Shown in pieces: positions 8,896-18,734 of a stretch of DNA of 64,000 nucleotides. This DNA comes from Segniliparus rugosus ATCC BAA-974 (GTDB taxonomy: Bacteria; Actinomycetota; Actinomycetes; Mycobacteriales; Mycobacteriaceae), in NCBI RefSeq assembly GCF_000185725.2, contig NZ_KI391953.1, forward strand, positions 1,356,750 to 1,420,749, written 5' to 3'. A model generated the notes under the pieces. That model saw only the letters and a program-made list of their open reading frames with translations, was not told the origin of the DNA and did no database searches. Each line of letters starts with the position of its first letter. Position 1 is the stretch's first letter. A program made the position numbers and the translations under genes.

Positions 8896-11070
8896 ATGTC
8901 CCCACCACCGGGGGTGGCGGTCGATCCCGACCGTTTGGCGGGCATGGGCGTGCTGGTCGTGGACCTGTCGGAGCGGTATAACGCGACAGCCACGTTCCTT
9001 CGAGAAACCTTCTCGGCGAAGGGCGACTACGAAGGCCTGCTGGAGCAGCTGGCGCGAGTTCTGTACGCGTTCGGGAACAGTTATATCGACCGTCAGACGG
9101 AGCACGGGAAGGCGTTGCGCCAAACCGGGGACGACTGCGTCGAAGCCGCGAAGGAGTACCACAAACAAGACTCGAAGTCGGCTCAGAGCTTTTGGGATTG
9201 GCTGCAGAAGAACTTCGACCACAAGGACGCGCCGCCGCACCCGGACCTCTCGCCAATGGGCTTTCCGCCCGTGGACGCGGCCAAGTTCTCCGGCGCGGCG
9301 AAGCCCAACACCTCGACGTGGCAGATCGTTCAATACCTGTTGGCGAGGCTGCGTCCGATCGACGGAGCCATCGAGAAACTGGCGGGAACGGCGCTCGGCG
9401 GGAAAACGATGCACGACTTGTCCGGCGACTGGCCGGACCTCGTGCGCGTCGGCAATGCCTATCAAGCCGCGTCGGACGCGGAGAAGACCACAGCGGACGA
9501 GTACAAGAACGTGGTCGCGGGCGTGGACAAGTACTGGCAGAGCGTCGCCGCCCAGTTCTTCGGCGATCTAGCCGAGAGACAGCTGGACCAGGTCGACTGG
9601 CAGATCGGCAACGGGGCCGCCGCCCTGCTCAAGCATGTGGGGGAACAAGGCGACGCGCTCGCGAAACAGGCGGCCGGCCTGGTGGGCAATGGCTTGAGCG
9701 CCACAGTCAAGGGCCGCTCGGTGGAGGATTGGCTTAGAGATTTCGCAGCGCATGGCGAGTTCTCCGACCCCTCGGTGAAAGACGCGGTCACCCAAGCGGC
9801 GCAGTCCATCGTGTCGGGCGTGGAACCACTGCGCGCACAGGCGGAAGAGCTGGTCAAGAACGCGCACATGTCGTTGCGCGCGTTGGAGGCGGAGTTGACC
9901 GGGAACGCCGCTTGGGTGGCGAGCCAGTTCGTCCCCGGCATGGTCCACGATCCGGAGCAGGACATCCCGCCGCAGGTGGTGGGCGTGGAGGCCGGTCCGG
10001 ATGTCGTGTTCCCCGGCCCGCCCACCGTGAAGGGCGCGGACCTCGGAGTGCCGGTGCCGATGGGCCCGGACGAGAACGGCGTCGAGCAGTACATCTTCAT
10101 CATGGGCGACACGGCGGACAAACTGAAGCCTGAGGGCGGGGGCGATGGACGTGTGGCGGGCAACGCTGTGCTCAAAGGCCACATCGGGCCGGACGGCAAG
10201 ATGGTCTACGACGGGTTCATGACGAATCCGGACGGCAAGCCGACAGAGTTGTTCCCAGTGGAGACATGCAAACCGAAACGTTTCACCCCGCCGCCTAACC
10301 GCTCTCTTGTGCCCACTTCTGCGAAGATGGTGGATGGAAAACTCGTAGTAGCGTGGCAACAGATCAACTGGGATGCCCACAGCGGCGCCACTAAAGAGAA
10401 TCCGGAAGGTCATGAGGCAAGCGAGAAATCGTGGATTGCATCCTACGATGTCGACCCCAAGACCAAAGGAGTCAATCCTGTTGCGACAAGCAATGTGGAA
10501 TTACAGGATAAGAATTTCCGGCAAGTTCAGTTGAGCACATACAAAGATCCGCAAACAGGCAAGGAGCAAGTGATGATTGTGGGCTCGGCAGAATCTCGCA
10601 CGAATACCGGACCTCATTTCGCCAAAGTGGACCCCGACGGGGTCTCCGACCCGAGCAAGTGGCAGTACTACGATCCGGGCGCTCAGAACAGCCCTTCGCA
10701 TGGCTGGGGGCAGCCCGGTCAGGTGCCGTCGCATCCGTACACCATTCCGAATTTCCCGAACGTGGGGGAGGCGAGCACGCAAGTGGTCGGCAACCGTATC
10801 GTCATGGTGTACACCGACGGAGACCCAGACCATGGAGGTGTCTACATGCGCAGCGCGCCGCTGGACGATCCGAGCGCTTTCGGTCCGCCGCAGCCGATTG
10901 TGACGAATGAGCATACTGGTCAAGATGGTCGCGTGGGCGACCACTATAGCCAGGAGACCAACTACGGAGGATTCATCCAGGATGTTTCTCCGGACGGCAA
11001 GACAATGACCGTGATGATGTCCCGTTGGGATCCGTATGGCCTTTACCCTGTGACGGTGCATCTAGCATGA
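8896..11070 (+). CDS. ESX-like N-terminal helical region joined to a DUF4185-type beta-propeller
   Basis: A 724-residue protein. I chose the ATG at 8896 because it is preceded by AGGAGG-type ribosome binding. The first ~340 residues are helical without a signal peptide. They open with VAVDPDRLAG, reminiscent of EspC/DUF2580 and WXG100-type ESX substrates, and contain a second helical hairpin segment. From about residue 370 the protein resembles DUF4185: a DLGVPVPMG...YIFIMGDTAD segment, repeated beta blades (IVMVYTDGDPDHGGVYMRSAPLDD) and a terminal MSRWDPYGLYPVTVHL. Some DUF4185 proteins were reclassified as endo-D-arabinanases (GH183). Secretion through a type VII system and action on arabinan are inferences. 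The stop overlaps the next ATG (ATGA). Confidence 0.6.
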   Translation: MSPPPGVAVDPDRLAGMGVLVVDLSERYNATATFLRETFSAKGDYEGLLEQLARVLYAFGNSYIDRQTEHGKALRQTGDDCVEAAKEYHKQDSKSAQSFWDWLQKNFDHKDAPPHPDLSPMGFPPVDAAKFSGAAKPNTSTWQIVQYLLARLRPIDGAIEKLAGTALGGKTMHDLSGDWPDLVRVGNAYQAASDAEKTTADEYKNVVAGVDKYWQSVAAQFFGDLAERQLDQVDWQIGNGAAALLKHVGEQGDALAKQAAGLVGNGLSATVKGRSVEDWLRDFAAHGEFSDPSVKDAVTQAAQSIVSGVEPLRAQAEELVKNAHMSLRALEAELTGNAAWVASQFVPGMVHDPEQDIPPQVVGVEAGPDVVFPGPPTVKGADLGVPVPMGPDENGVEQYIFIMGDTADKLKPEGGGDGRVAGNAVLKGHIGPDGKMVYDGFMTNPDGKPTELFPVETCKPKRFTPPPNRSLVPTSAKMVDGKLVVAWQQINWDAHSGATKENPEGHEASEKSWIASYDVDPKTKGVNPVATSNVELQDKNFRQVQLSTYKDPQTGKEQVMIVGSAESRTNTGPHFAKVDPDGVSDPSKWQYYDPGAQNSPSHGWGQPGQVPSHPYTIPNFPNVGEASTQVVGNRIVMVYTDGDPDHGGVYMRSAPLDDPSAFGPPQPIVTNEHTGQDGRVGDHYSQETNYGGFIQDVSPDGKTMTVMMSRWDPYGLYPVTVHLA

Positions 11071-11906
11071 CGAGGTTGGTCGCTTCTTTCGCAGCAGTGG
11101 CTTCGGCGGTGTCTCTCGTGCTTGCCGGATGTCATGATGTCGAACGATCAAAGCCAAGGCGAGCGGGTTTTCCGCCCTCGAGCTCGATCGTTTCTTCGGC
11201 TCCTGCGCCTTCGGGCCACGCTGCAACAGTTCCTCCTCATCCAGTGACCTCATCGTCTCCACAATCGAGCCTGCCCCTCTGCGGGCAGAACGGGTCGCTT
11301 CCGACAAAGGATGTGCCGGACTCGGGCAATCCGAGTGTACTGAGCTATATCTTAAGCGCGGATGAAGTGGGCGAGATAGTTGGTTGCCGTTTGGGCGTGT
11401 ACGCCGTTTCAGATTCCCCAAGCCAAGCGAAATTTATCTCGGTCAACCCGGCAGAATGTCTGGTTGCCGACACGCCGGAGAGCAAATATATATTCACGAA
11501 GGGTGATAGCGTGTATGCCTCTATCACCTATAAATCCTCTTCTCTGGAAACATCAGATTCAGTGTGGTCGATTGGCGAAAGCATCGGCGGGTTCACAGGC
11601 TCGGAATTGGCCCAGCAGAAATTTCGGCGTTTGACAAATATTTTGCACGATTGCTCCGTTGGTTCGTATTCGTACAAGAATTTCAAGTCTTCTGCTGCGC
11701 AGAAACGCGTCGTAGACATCGTGCAGCAAAATAACAGGATTATATGGCGGGTCGTGAATGTTGCGCAAGACAGTGGATTTCATTGCTGGTTTGCGGCAGG
11801 GCTCAAAGATAAGAATCTGGTTGAATTCTGGGTCTGCCCTCCCTCGAACGTTCCCGTCCCGTGGGACAAGTTGTTCGAGGCCGCCATGCGGAAGATCCCC
11901 GGATGA
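11067..11906 (+). CDS. lipoprotein with PknH-like extracellular sensor domain
   Basis: A 279-residue protein starting at the ATG that overlaps the previous stop. A lipoprotein signal peptide is clear: MTRLVASFAAVASAVSLVL followed by the lipobox LAGC. A Ser/Pro-rich linker of ~60 residues leads to a globular domain with LSADEVGEIVG, PAECLVADTP and several Cys (for example HDCS, HCWF, WVCPP), the pattern of the PknH extracellular/sensor domain family found in many mycobacterial lipoproteins. The coding sequence for the last ~190 residues (11.33-11.85 kb) is noticeably more AT-rich than its surroundings, suggesting transfer. Its role is unknown; coupling to the DUF4185 gene suggests a surface partner. 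Confidence 0.68.
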   Translation: MTRLVASFAAVASAVSLVLAGCHDVERSKPRRAGFPPSSSIVSSAPAPSGHAATVPPHPVTSSSPQSSLPLCGQNGSLPTKDVPDSGNPSVLSYILSADEVGEIVGCRLGVYAVSDSPSQAKFISVNPAECLVADTPESKYIFTKGDSVYASITYKSSSLETSDSVWSIGESIGGFTGSELAQQKFRRLTNILHDCSVGSYSYKNFKSSAAQKRVVDIVQQNNRIIWRVVNVAQDSGFHCWFAAGLKDKNLVEFWVCPPSNVPVPWDKLFEAAMRKIPG

Positions 11907-12295
11907 GCAGGCAGGATCGGCTCGGCGCGCATGTGCAGAGCCTGCGGGGCAAGCTCGCCGAGCAAGCCGCGAAAGTGACGGAGGCGCTCGCCCAGTCGGA
12001 GAGGGAGAAGCGGGCTCTCCAACAGCTGATCGCCGAGGCGAATAGCAGGCTTGCCGAGCCGCAGGGACAGCCCGAGCAGGAGAAGACCGATGCGGAGGTC
12101 CGAGCGGAGGAGCGCGCGGACCAGTATTGGGGGGAGCGCAGAGACCGCCGCGTCGAGGTCGAGCCCGAGGAGGACGAAGGGCTTCGGAATTGGCTCGCGG
12201 AGCGCTCGGGCGCGGAGCCTGAGCCAGAGGAGGACGGGGACGACGACAGATGGTCTGGCGGCGCGCGTCGGTTCGGCCACTACGAAGAGGACTGA
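11903..12295 (+). CDS. charged coiled-coil protein, function unknown
   Basis: A 130-residue protein starting at an ATG that overlaps the lipoprotein stop by 4 bp. Residues ~5-60 form a heptad-like helix rich in Leu, Ala, Glu and Lys (LRGKLAEQAAKVTEALAQSE), followed by an extremely charged Glu/Asp/Arg tail ending GGARRFGHYEED. There is no signal peptide or membrane segment. I do not recognise a family. It could be a cytoplasmic chaperone or adaptor for the secreted products of the two upstream genes, but that is only context. About 290 bp without a convincing gene separate it from the next gene. Confidence 0.6.
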   Translation: MSRQDRLGAHVQSLRGKLAEQAAKVTEALAQSEREKRALQQLIAEANSRLAEPQGQPEQEKTDAEVRAEERADQYWGERRDRRVEVEPEEDEGLRNWLAERSGAEPEPEEDGDDDRWSGGARRFGHYEED

Positions 12296-12583
12296 CGGGG
12301 ACAGGCGCTGCAGTCGGACAGCGAACGACGGAGAGTCGGTCGAAGGAGATTTCTCGAGGCGTGCAGGCGGTGGCAATGTCTCGCAAGGGCTGCGCGGTCT
12401 TGATTGCCTGGCTGCGTGCTGGGCGTCGCGGCTATCCTCGAGCGCTGAGCCTGGCGGGCGCCGGGCGGTGAGCAAGACCGTTATCTGGCTGTTATGATGC
12501 AGGCGAGACGGAGCGTGCTCCGCTCGATGCGTTCAGTGGGTTGTGCGATGTCGGGCTTCCGGCAGAATATGGAGGGTCGGGCG

Positions 12584-13012
12584 ATGCGCGCGACGAAAGC
12601 ATGTCAGCTCCTCGGCGCGGCGGCAATGGCCGCGTCTGCGGTCTACGCGTCTCCGACCAGCGAAGCCGCAGGCGGAGTGACTTACGAGGTGTCCGTCGAT
12701 GACGGTATGACCGCCACTGTCAAATACACCAAAGGCTCCGCGTGGCCGGGCTTCCAGCCCACCCCGGAAAACCTCGACAAGCTCTCGGGGACCGAGAAGA
12801 CGGACGGGTCGTGGACGAAGACGGTGCCGCTGGGCAGCGCGGACTGGGCGGTGCTCTTCGTGTACCACGAGAGCGGGGACCGCGCGTTCGGCGTCGCTCC
12901 GCACGTGAGCTGCAAGATCACGTTCAATGGCAAGGTGATCGATGAGGAGGACGGCCTCATCGCCCAGTGCATGGGGCCGAAGGCTCGGGAGAAGATGCCT
13001 GAGGGCTCGTGA
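12584..13012 (+). CDS. small secreted MmpS-like protein
   Basis: A 142-residue protein whose ATG at 12584 follows GGAGGGTCGG. It has a Sec signal peptide (LLGAAAMAASAVYA, predicted cleavage after the ASPTSEA region). The mature part resembles the MmpS fold: GVTYEVSVDDG, a central strand region with VPLGSADWAVLFVY, and VSCKITFNGKVIDEEDG ending in a second Cys (AQCMGPKA), probably a disulphide. True MmpS proteins work with MmpL transporters, but no mmpL gene is in this window, so the partner is unknown. A broken relative lies just downstream, and another relative is at 19756-20133. Confidence 0.62.
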   Translation: MRATKACQLLGAAAMAASAVYASPTSEAAGGVTYEVSVDDGMTATVKYTKGSAWPGFQPTPENLDKLSGTEKTDGSWTKTVPLGSADWAVLFVYHESGDRAFGVAPHVSCKITFNGKVIDEEDGLIAQCMGPKAREKMPEGS

Positions 13013-13072
13013 CGAGCGCTTGTTTCAGGCGAGCCCGCCAGATCGACTCGAAGGAACTCCCAATGCGATCAC

Positions 13073-13353
13073 GTGCCGCTCTTCTGCTACTTCCGGGATA
13101 ACTCCGCCAACACCGGGGTTGTCCGCAAAATCGTCGGGCCGTGGTCGGTGACGGTCCCCATCGGCGACCCGAAGACAGCGGGCCTCATTGCCGTGGTCGA
13201 GCCGGAGGACGCCAAGGCGGACCCGCTGGCGCGGATGTTCCTGTATTGCACGATCACGTCCGACGCGGGCGAGACAATCTCGGCAGAGGACGGCTCCCGT
13301 CCGTCGGCGAATGCGCGGGCCCGAAGTCCTCTTTGGCGCACATGCCGGGCTGA
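13073..13353 (+). pseudogene. frameshifted MmpS-like remnant
   Basis: In one frame the segment WSVTVPIG...FLYCTITSDAGETISAEDG aligns with WTKTVPLG...VSCKITFNGKVIDEEDG of the neighbouring secreted protein. The expected continuation (QCMGPKA in the neighbour) appears only in another frame, as ECAGPKS, ending at the stop at 13351-13353. No signal peptide precedes the conserved part in the same frame. This looks like a decayed tandem duplicate, about 60 bp after the intact copy. A sequencing error causing the frame change cannot be excluded from the sequence alone. Confidence 0.5.
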
Positions 13354-13373
13354 GCTGCTTCAACGAACGTCGT

Positions 13374-15479
13374 TCAGCTCAGGGGAATGGGCTCTGCCGC
13401 GAGTTGTTGGCGCGTTGCCGCGATCGGGTTGGCTTCGGCGATCTTGTCGTCGAACCGGTAGTTGAAGATTTTCGTGACCTCCATGAGGGCGAACACGCGC
13501 TCGGCGATCTGCGAGTTGGCCATTCGCGACCAACCGCCTGAGACGACGCGCTCGTAGCGCTCGACGTCGCGTGCGCAGACGATGAGCGGGAAGCCGAACC
13601 GCTCGTGGTAGGCGGCGGTGAGCGTCCCCAGGTCGGTGTACAACTCGTTGTCCACCGAGCCGAGGCCCCGCTCGGCGTGGTCGAGCGCGTAATCTCCCGC
13701 TCGCAGAACTCGTGGGAGCTGCCCCCGGTGGCCAGTGTCGTCCGCGCTGGCCAGCTCAGGGAAGGACCGCAGGAGGGCGAGCTGCTCCTCTTCTGAGGAG
13801 GAGAGCAAGGCGTCCTGGAACGCGCCGCGCAACGCGAGGACGTCTGCGAACGGGCGTTGCGCCCTGCTGCGCTCGAGGAGCCAATCCTGTCCTTGGAAGA
13901 TGTCGCCGAAGGCGCGGTTGAACTCCTCAGCGCCCATCGTGTTGGCTTGGTCGAGCGTGATCAGGCCATGGCCGGGACGGCCCGCGACGCCGGGCCCGTG
14001 CCCGCCCGTGTGGAAGAAGAGCAGGTTGAGCAGGATCGCGGCGAGCGCGCCGAAGGTGATGCCGGAGCCGAAGAAGATCTGGGCCCAGCGCGGGAACGCG
14101 GAGGAGATCGCGCCGAACGCGGTGATGAGCCCTGCCGCGCCGAGCGTCGTGCCGACGATGATGCCGTTGCGGTGGTCGGTGAAGTCCACTTTCTGCAAAG
14201 TTTGCACGCCCGCGACGGCCACTGCGGCGAAGAGCGCGAGCGCGGCCCCGCCGAGCACGGGATGCGGGACGCTGGCCACGACCGATCCGGCTTTCGGCAA
14301 CAGGCCGAGGACGATCATGATCCCGGCCGCCGAGGCGACCACCCAGCGGCTCTTGACCCTGGTCAGCCGGACGAGCCCGACGTTCTCGGCGAACGCCGTG
14401 TACGGGAACGAGTTGAAGAAGCCGCCGAGGGCCGTGGCGAGGCCGTCGGCGCGAATGGCCGCTGCGATGTCGTCGGGGCGGATTCGTTTGCCGACGATCT
14501 CGCCGGTCGCGTAACTGTCGCCGGTCGTCTCGACCATGGTGATCAACATGACGACGGCCATGGACGTGATGGCGGTGAGGGAGAACGCCGGAACGCCGAA
14601 GGACAGCGGAGTGACCACGCCGAACCACGGCGTCGAGGCGATATCCCCCACATTCGCGTCGCCGAGTGCGAACGCCATCGCGGTGCCCGTGACGAGGCCG
14701 ATCAACACCGCGATGGTTTGCAGGAAGCCTCGGGAGAGGCGCTGGACCAGCAGCACGAGGGCGAGCGTCCCGAAGGCGTAGGCGAGGTTGCGAAGGAGCA
14801 GGCCCGGATTGCGGACGGCGTAGTCGAGCCCCGCCGCGTGCGCGGCAGCGCCGGTAGCCGGGTCGATGTAGAAGCCGTTCTGCCCGATGATCGCGCCATA
14901 GGTGATGTCGCCCGCCGCGACGGGGATCAACGCGATGCCGATGATCAGGATGATCGAGCCGGTGACCACAGGCGGGAAATAACGCAGCAGCCGCGCGAAA
15001 AACGGCGCGACCACGATGGCGAAGAGCCCCGCGACGATGACCGAGCCGTAGATCGTGAGCAGCCCGTCGACCGGCTCTCCGCCTTGGGCGATGACAGCGG
15101 TTCCGATGGCGATCATCGGGCTCACGGCGGTGAAGGTGACGCCTTGCAAGAGGGGCAGCCTGATGCCGAAGCGGAACCATTTCCTGCCGAACCCGACCGC
15201 CTGGATCAAAGACGCGATGCCGCAGGTGAACAGGTCCGCGTTGATAAGGTGGATAAGCTGCGCCTGGGTCAGCCCCAGCGCGTTCGCGACGAGGATCGGC
15301 ACCAGGACCGCTCCCGCGTAGAAGGCGAGCACATGCTGGCAGCCGTAAACGGCCAGCTGCTGGAAGGGAAGCACCTCGTCGACGGGATGGACGGGACGGT
15401 TCGGCGCGGATCCCTTCAGCGATGGGGCTGGGGGAGCGACCTGAGCCGAAACCATGGCCACAGTATCGATGATGAACAC
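13374..15479 (-). CDS. NCS2 purine permease fused to an OHCU-decarboxylase-like domain
   Basis: A 701-residue fusion. Residues ~30-500 form a multi-span NCS2 nucleobase permease: QHVLAFYAGAVLVPIL in the first span, ETTGDSYATGEI and FNSFPYTAFAENVGLV in the substrate region, as in xanthine/urate carriers. Residues ~514-690 resemble 2-oxo-4-hydroxy-4-carboxy-5-ureidoimidazoline decarboxylase, with YHERFGFPLIVCARD and MEVTKIFNYRF matching its C-terminal helices. That enzyme finishes urate oxidation to allantoin. Where the family has its catalytic HPxL, this protein reads SFPEL, so the His looks absent. No other urate genes are nearby. The start is uncertain (the Met at residue 9 is an alternative). 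Confidence 0.82.
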   Translation of the reverse strand: MFIIDTVAMVSAQVAPPAPSLKGSAPNRPVHPVDEVLPFQQLAVYGCQHVLAFYAGAVLVPILVANALGLTQAQLIHLINADLFTCGIASLIQAVGFGRKWFRFGIRLPLLQGVTFTAVSPMIAIGTAVIAQGGEPVDGLLTIYGSVIVAGLFAIVVAPFFARLLRYFPPVVTGSIILIIGIALIPVAAGDITYGAIIGQNGFYIDPATGAAAHAAGLDYAVRNPGLLLRNLAYAFGTLALVLLVQRLSRGFLQTIAVLIGLVTGTAMAFALGDANVGDIASTPWFGVVTPLSFGVPAFSLTAITSMAVVMLITMVETTGDSYATGEIVGKRIRPDDIAAAIRADGLATALGGFFNSFPYTAFAENVGLVRLTRVKSRWVVASAAGIMIVLGLLPKAGSVVASVPHPVLGGAALALFAAVAVAGVQTLQKVDFTDHRNGIIVGTTLGAAGLITAFGAISSAFPRWAQIFFGSGITFGALAAILLNLLFFHTGGHGPGVAGRPGHGLITLDQANTMGAEEFNRAFGDIFQGQDWLLERSRAQRPFADVLALRGAFQDALLSSSEEEQLALLRSFPELASADDTGHRGQLPRVLRAGDYALDHAERGLGSVDNELYTDLGTLTAAYHERFGFPLIVCARDVERYERVVSGGWSRMANSQIAERVFALMEVTKIFNYRFDDKIAEANPIAATRQQLAAEPIPLS

Positions 15480-15685
15480 CGTGTGTGCAGGGAAAATTCG
15501 CGTGAATACGAGGAATTCACATAGTGTTGACAGAAGAGGATCGCAAGGCGCGTCCTGTGGTGTGGCTTTCCACCGTCAAGAGGATGTCTCGGCGCTGCGG
15601 GCCATGAAGCTTTGCGCGTCGCCCTCGGCTCCGCCGCGTCGAAGACGCTTCTCTCGCTGTCGTCTCCGAGGACTCCGGCGCAGCA

Positions 15686-15700
15686 CGGGCAACGTGCCCG
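15686..15700 (-). terminator. possible weak terminator downstream of sdhB
   Basis: A short perfect hairpin (CGGGCA / TGCCCG with a 3-nt loop) lies 28 bp beyond the sdhB stop in the direction of transcription. There is no U-run, so its activity is uncertain. Nothing else stands out in the ~250 bp between the permease gene and sdhB. Confidence 0.3.
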
Positions 15701-15727
15701 CCTCGATGCTTGTTCCGAGTTCCTGCG

Positions 15728-16530
<803 letters not shown>

Positions 16531-16531
<1 letters not shown>

Positions 16532-18288
16532 CAGTACTTGCGCTCCATCGGCTCGTAACGGGTCTCAACGACCGGTTTGTAGTCCAAACGGATCTCCGAG
16601 CTCAGCCCGGAGCCTTCCTTGTACGCCATGGTGTGGCGCTTGAAGTTCACGTCGTCGCGGTTGGGGTAGTCCTCCCGTGCGTGGCCGCCTCGGGACTCCT
16701 TGCGGGCGAGCGCCCCGATCACGGTCACCTCGGCGAGCTCCAAGAGGAAGCCGAGCTCCACGGCTTCGAGCAGGTCGCTGTTGTAGCGCTTGCCCTTGTC
16801 GGTGACGGTGATGTGCTCGTAGCGCTGCTTGAGGACGTGGATGTCGGTGAGCGCCTGTTTGAGCGTCTCCTCGGTGCGGAACACCGAGGCGTTCTCGTCC
16901 ATGGACTTCTGCAGCGTGGCGCGGATGTCGGCGACGCGCTCGGAGCCGTGCTCGGAGAGGATGCCCGCCATCCAGTCCCGCACCATCGACTCCGGGGCCT
17001 CGGGCATCGGGGTGAAGTCGACCGTCGCGGCGTACTCCGCGGCGGCGATCCCGGCGCGGCGGCCGAAGACGTTGATGTCCAAGAGGGAGTTCGTGCCGAG
17101 CCGGTTCGCCCCGTGCACCGAGACGCAGGCGCACTCGCCGGCCGCGTACAGCCCGGGGACGATGTCGGTGTTGTTGCGCAGCACCTGGCCCTCGACGTTC
17201 GTCGGGATGCCGCCCATGACGTAGTGGCAGGTCGGGAACACCGGCACCGGCTCTTTGACCGGGTCGACGCCGAGGTAGGTGCGGGAGAACTCCATGATGT
17301 CCGGCAGCTTCTCGTCGAGCACGCTCTCGGGGATATGGGTGACGTCGATGTACACGTAGTCCTTGTTGGGGCCAGCGCCTCGGCCCTCGAGCACCTCGAG
17401 CACCATGGACCGGGCCACGATGTCGCGCGGCGCGAGGTCCTTGATGGTGGGGGCGTAGCGCTCCATGAACCGCTCGCCGTCGACGTTGCGCAGGATCCCG
17501 CCCTCGCCCCGGACCGCCTCGGAGATGAGGATGCCGAGGCCCGCGAGGCCGGTGGGGTGGAACTGATGGAACTCCATGTCCTCCAGCGGCAGGCCGCGGC
17601 GGAACACGACGCCCATCCCGTCCCCGGTCAGGGTGTGCGCGTTCGAGGTGGTCTTGAACATGCGGCCCGAGCCGCCGGTGGCGAACACGATCGCTTTGGC
17701 GTGGAAGACGTGCAGGTCGCCGGTGGCGAGCTCGTAGGCGACGACGCCGGTGGCGACCGGCCCGTCGGCGGTCTCGGTGAGCACCACGTCGAGCACGTAG
17801 AACTCGTTGTAGAACTCGATGTTGTGCTTCACGCAGTTCTGGTACAGGGTCTGCAAGATCATGTGGCCGGTGCGGTCGGCCGCGTAACAGGCACGGCGGA
17901 CGGGGGCTTTGCCGTGGTCGCGGGTGTGCCCGCCGAAGCGGCGCTGGTCGATCTTGCCCTCGGGGGTGCGGTTGAACGGCAGGCCCATCTTCTCGAGGTC
18001 GATGACCGCGTCGATGGCCTCCTTGCACATGATCTCCACCGCGTCCTGGTCGGCGAGGTAATCGCCGCCCTTGACGGTGTCGAAGGTGTGCCACTCCCAG
18101 TTGTCCTCTTCGACGTTCGCGAGGGCGGCGCACATGCCGCCCTGGGCGGCTCCGGTGTGGCTGCGGGTGGGGTACAGCTTGGTGAGCACGGCGGTGCGCG
18201 CTCTCGGCCCGGCTTCGATGGCAGCGCGCATACCCGCTCCGCCCGCGCCGACGATCACCACGTCGTACTCATGGTTGTGAGTCGTCAT
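16531..18288 (-). CDS. sdhA: succinate dehydrogenase flavoprotein subunit
   Basis: A 585-residue SdhA that oxidises succinate to fumarate with covalent FAD. The dinucleotide fold GAGGAGMRAA is at the N-terminus. SHTGAAQGGM contains the His that normally binds FAD covalently, and the capping and active-site signatures HQFHPTG and HGANRLGTNSLLD are present. I chose the ATG at 18288 because GAAAGGAG lies 5-6 nt upstream and the protein then begins MTTHNHEYDVVIVGAG; the open frame further upstream overlaps sdhD and is not homologous. It is the third gene of the sdhCDAB operon, 38 bp after sdhD. Confidence 0.97.
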
Positions 18289-18326
18289 GACGCTCCTTTC
18301 TTCCGAAAAATGCTCCGTGGCGGCGA

Positions 18327-18734
18327 TCAGGCGGGGAACGCGATCAGCGCGTAGCTGCCTGCGACCAGGGTGATGATGGCGGATAGTGCGAGGATGGTCC
18401 GAAGGACGAGCCGGGTCGCGGGCTTGCGGGCGTAATCGTCGATGACGACCCGCACGCCGTTGGTGCCGTGCAGCTCCGCGAGCCACAGCATGATCAGATC
18501 CCAGCCGCGCCAGAACGGCTGATGCCAGCGCTCGGCGACGAATGTCGAGCTCACGCGGTGCACGCCGTCCGGAGTGATGGTGAGCATGATGAGCATGTGG
18601 CCGAGGGCGAGGAACACCAGGGCGACCCCGGAGATCCGCATGAAAAACCAAGCGTGCCGCTCGAAGTGCCGCCAGCCGGAACGCTTCTTCGCCGCAGGGG
18701 CGGGGACGGTGGGAGGGTTCAAGGTCGCGGTCAT
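18327..18734 (-). CDS. sdhD: succinate dehydrogenase membrane anchor subunit
   Basis: A 135-residue membrane protein with three hydrophobic segments. RISGVALVFLALGHMLIML in the first contributes the His expected near haem b, and the third is TILALSAIITLVAGSYALI. It anchors SdhAB and with SdhC forms the quinone site. The ATG at 18734 overlaps the sdhC stop by one base (TGATG), the same coupling seen at sdhA/sdhB. Earlier in-frame codons overlap sdhC and are rejected. Confidence 0.93.
   Translation of the reverse strand: MTATLNPPTVPAPAAKKRSGWRHFERHAWFFMRISGVALVFLALGHMLIMLTITPDGVHRVSSTFVAERWHQPFWRGWDLIMLWLAELHGTNGVRVVIDDYARKPATRLVLRTILALSAIITLVAGSYALIAFPA

Noticed and set aside
13857-15524. Plus-strand 555-codon frame opposite the permease
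   Set aside because: Low-complexity Arg/Asp/Gly shadow of the permease gene.
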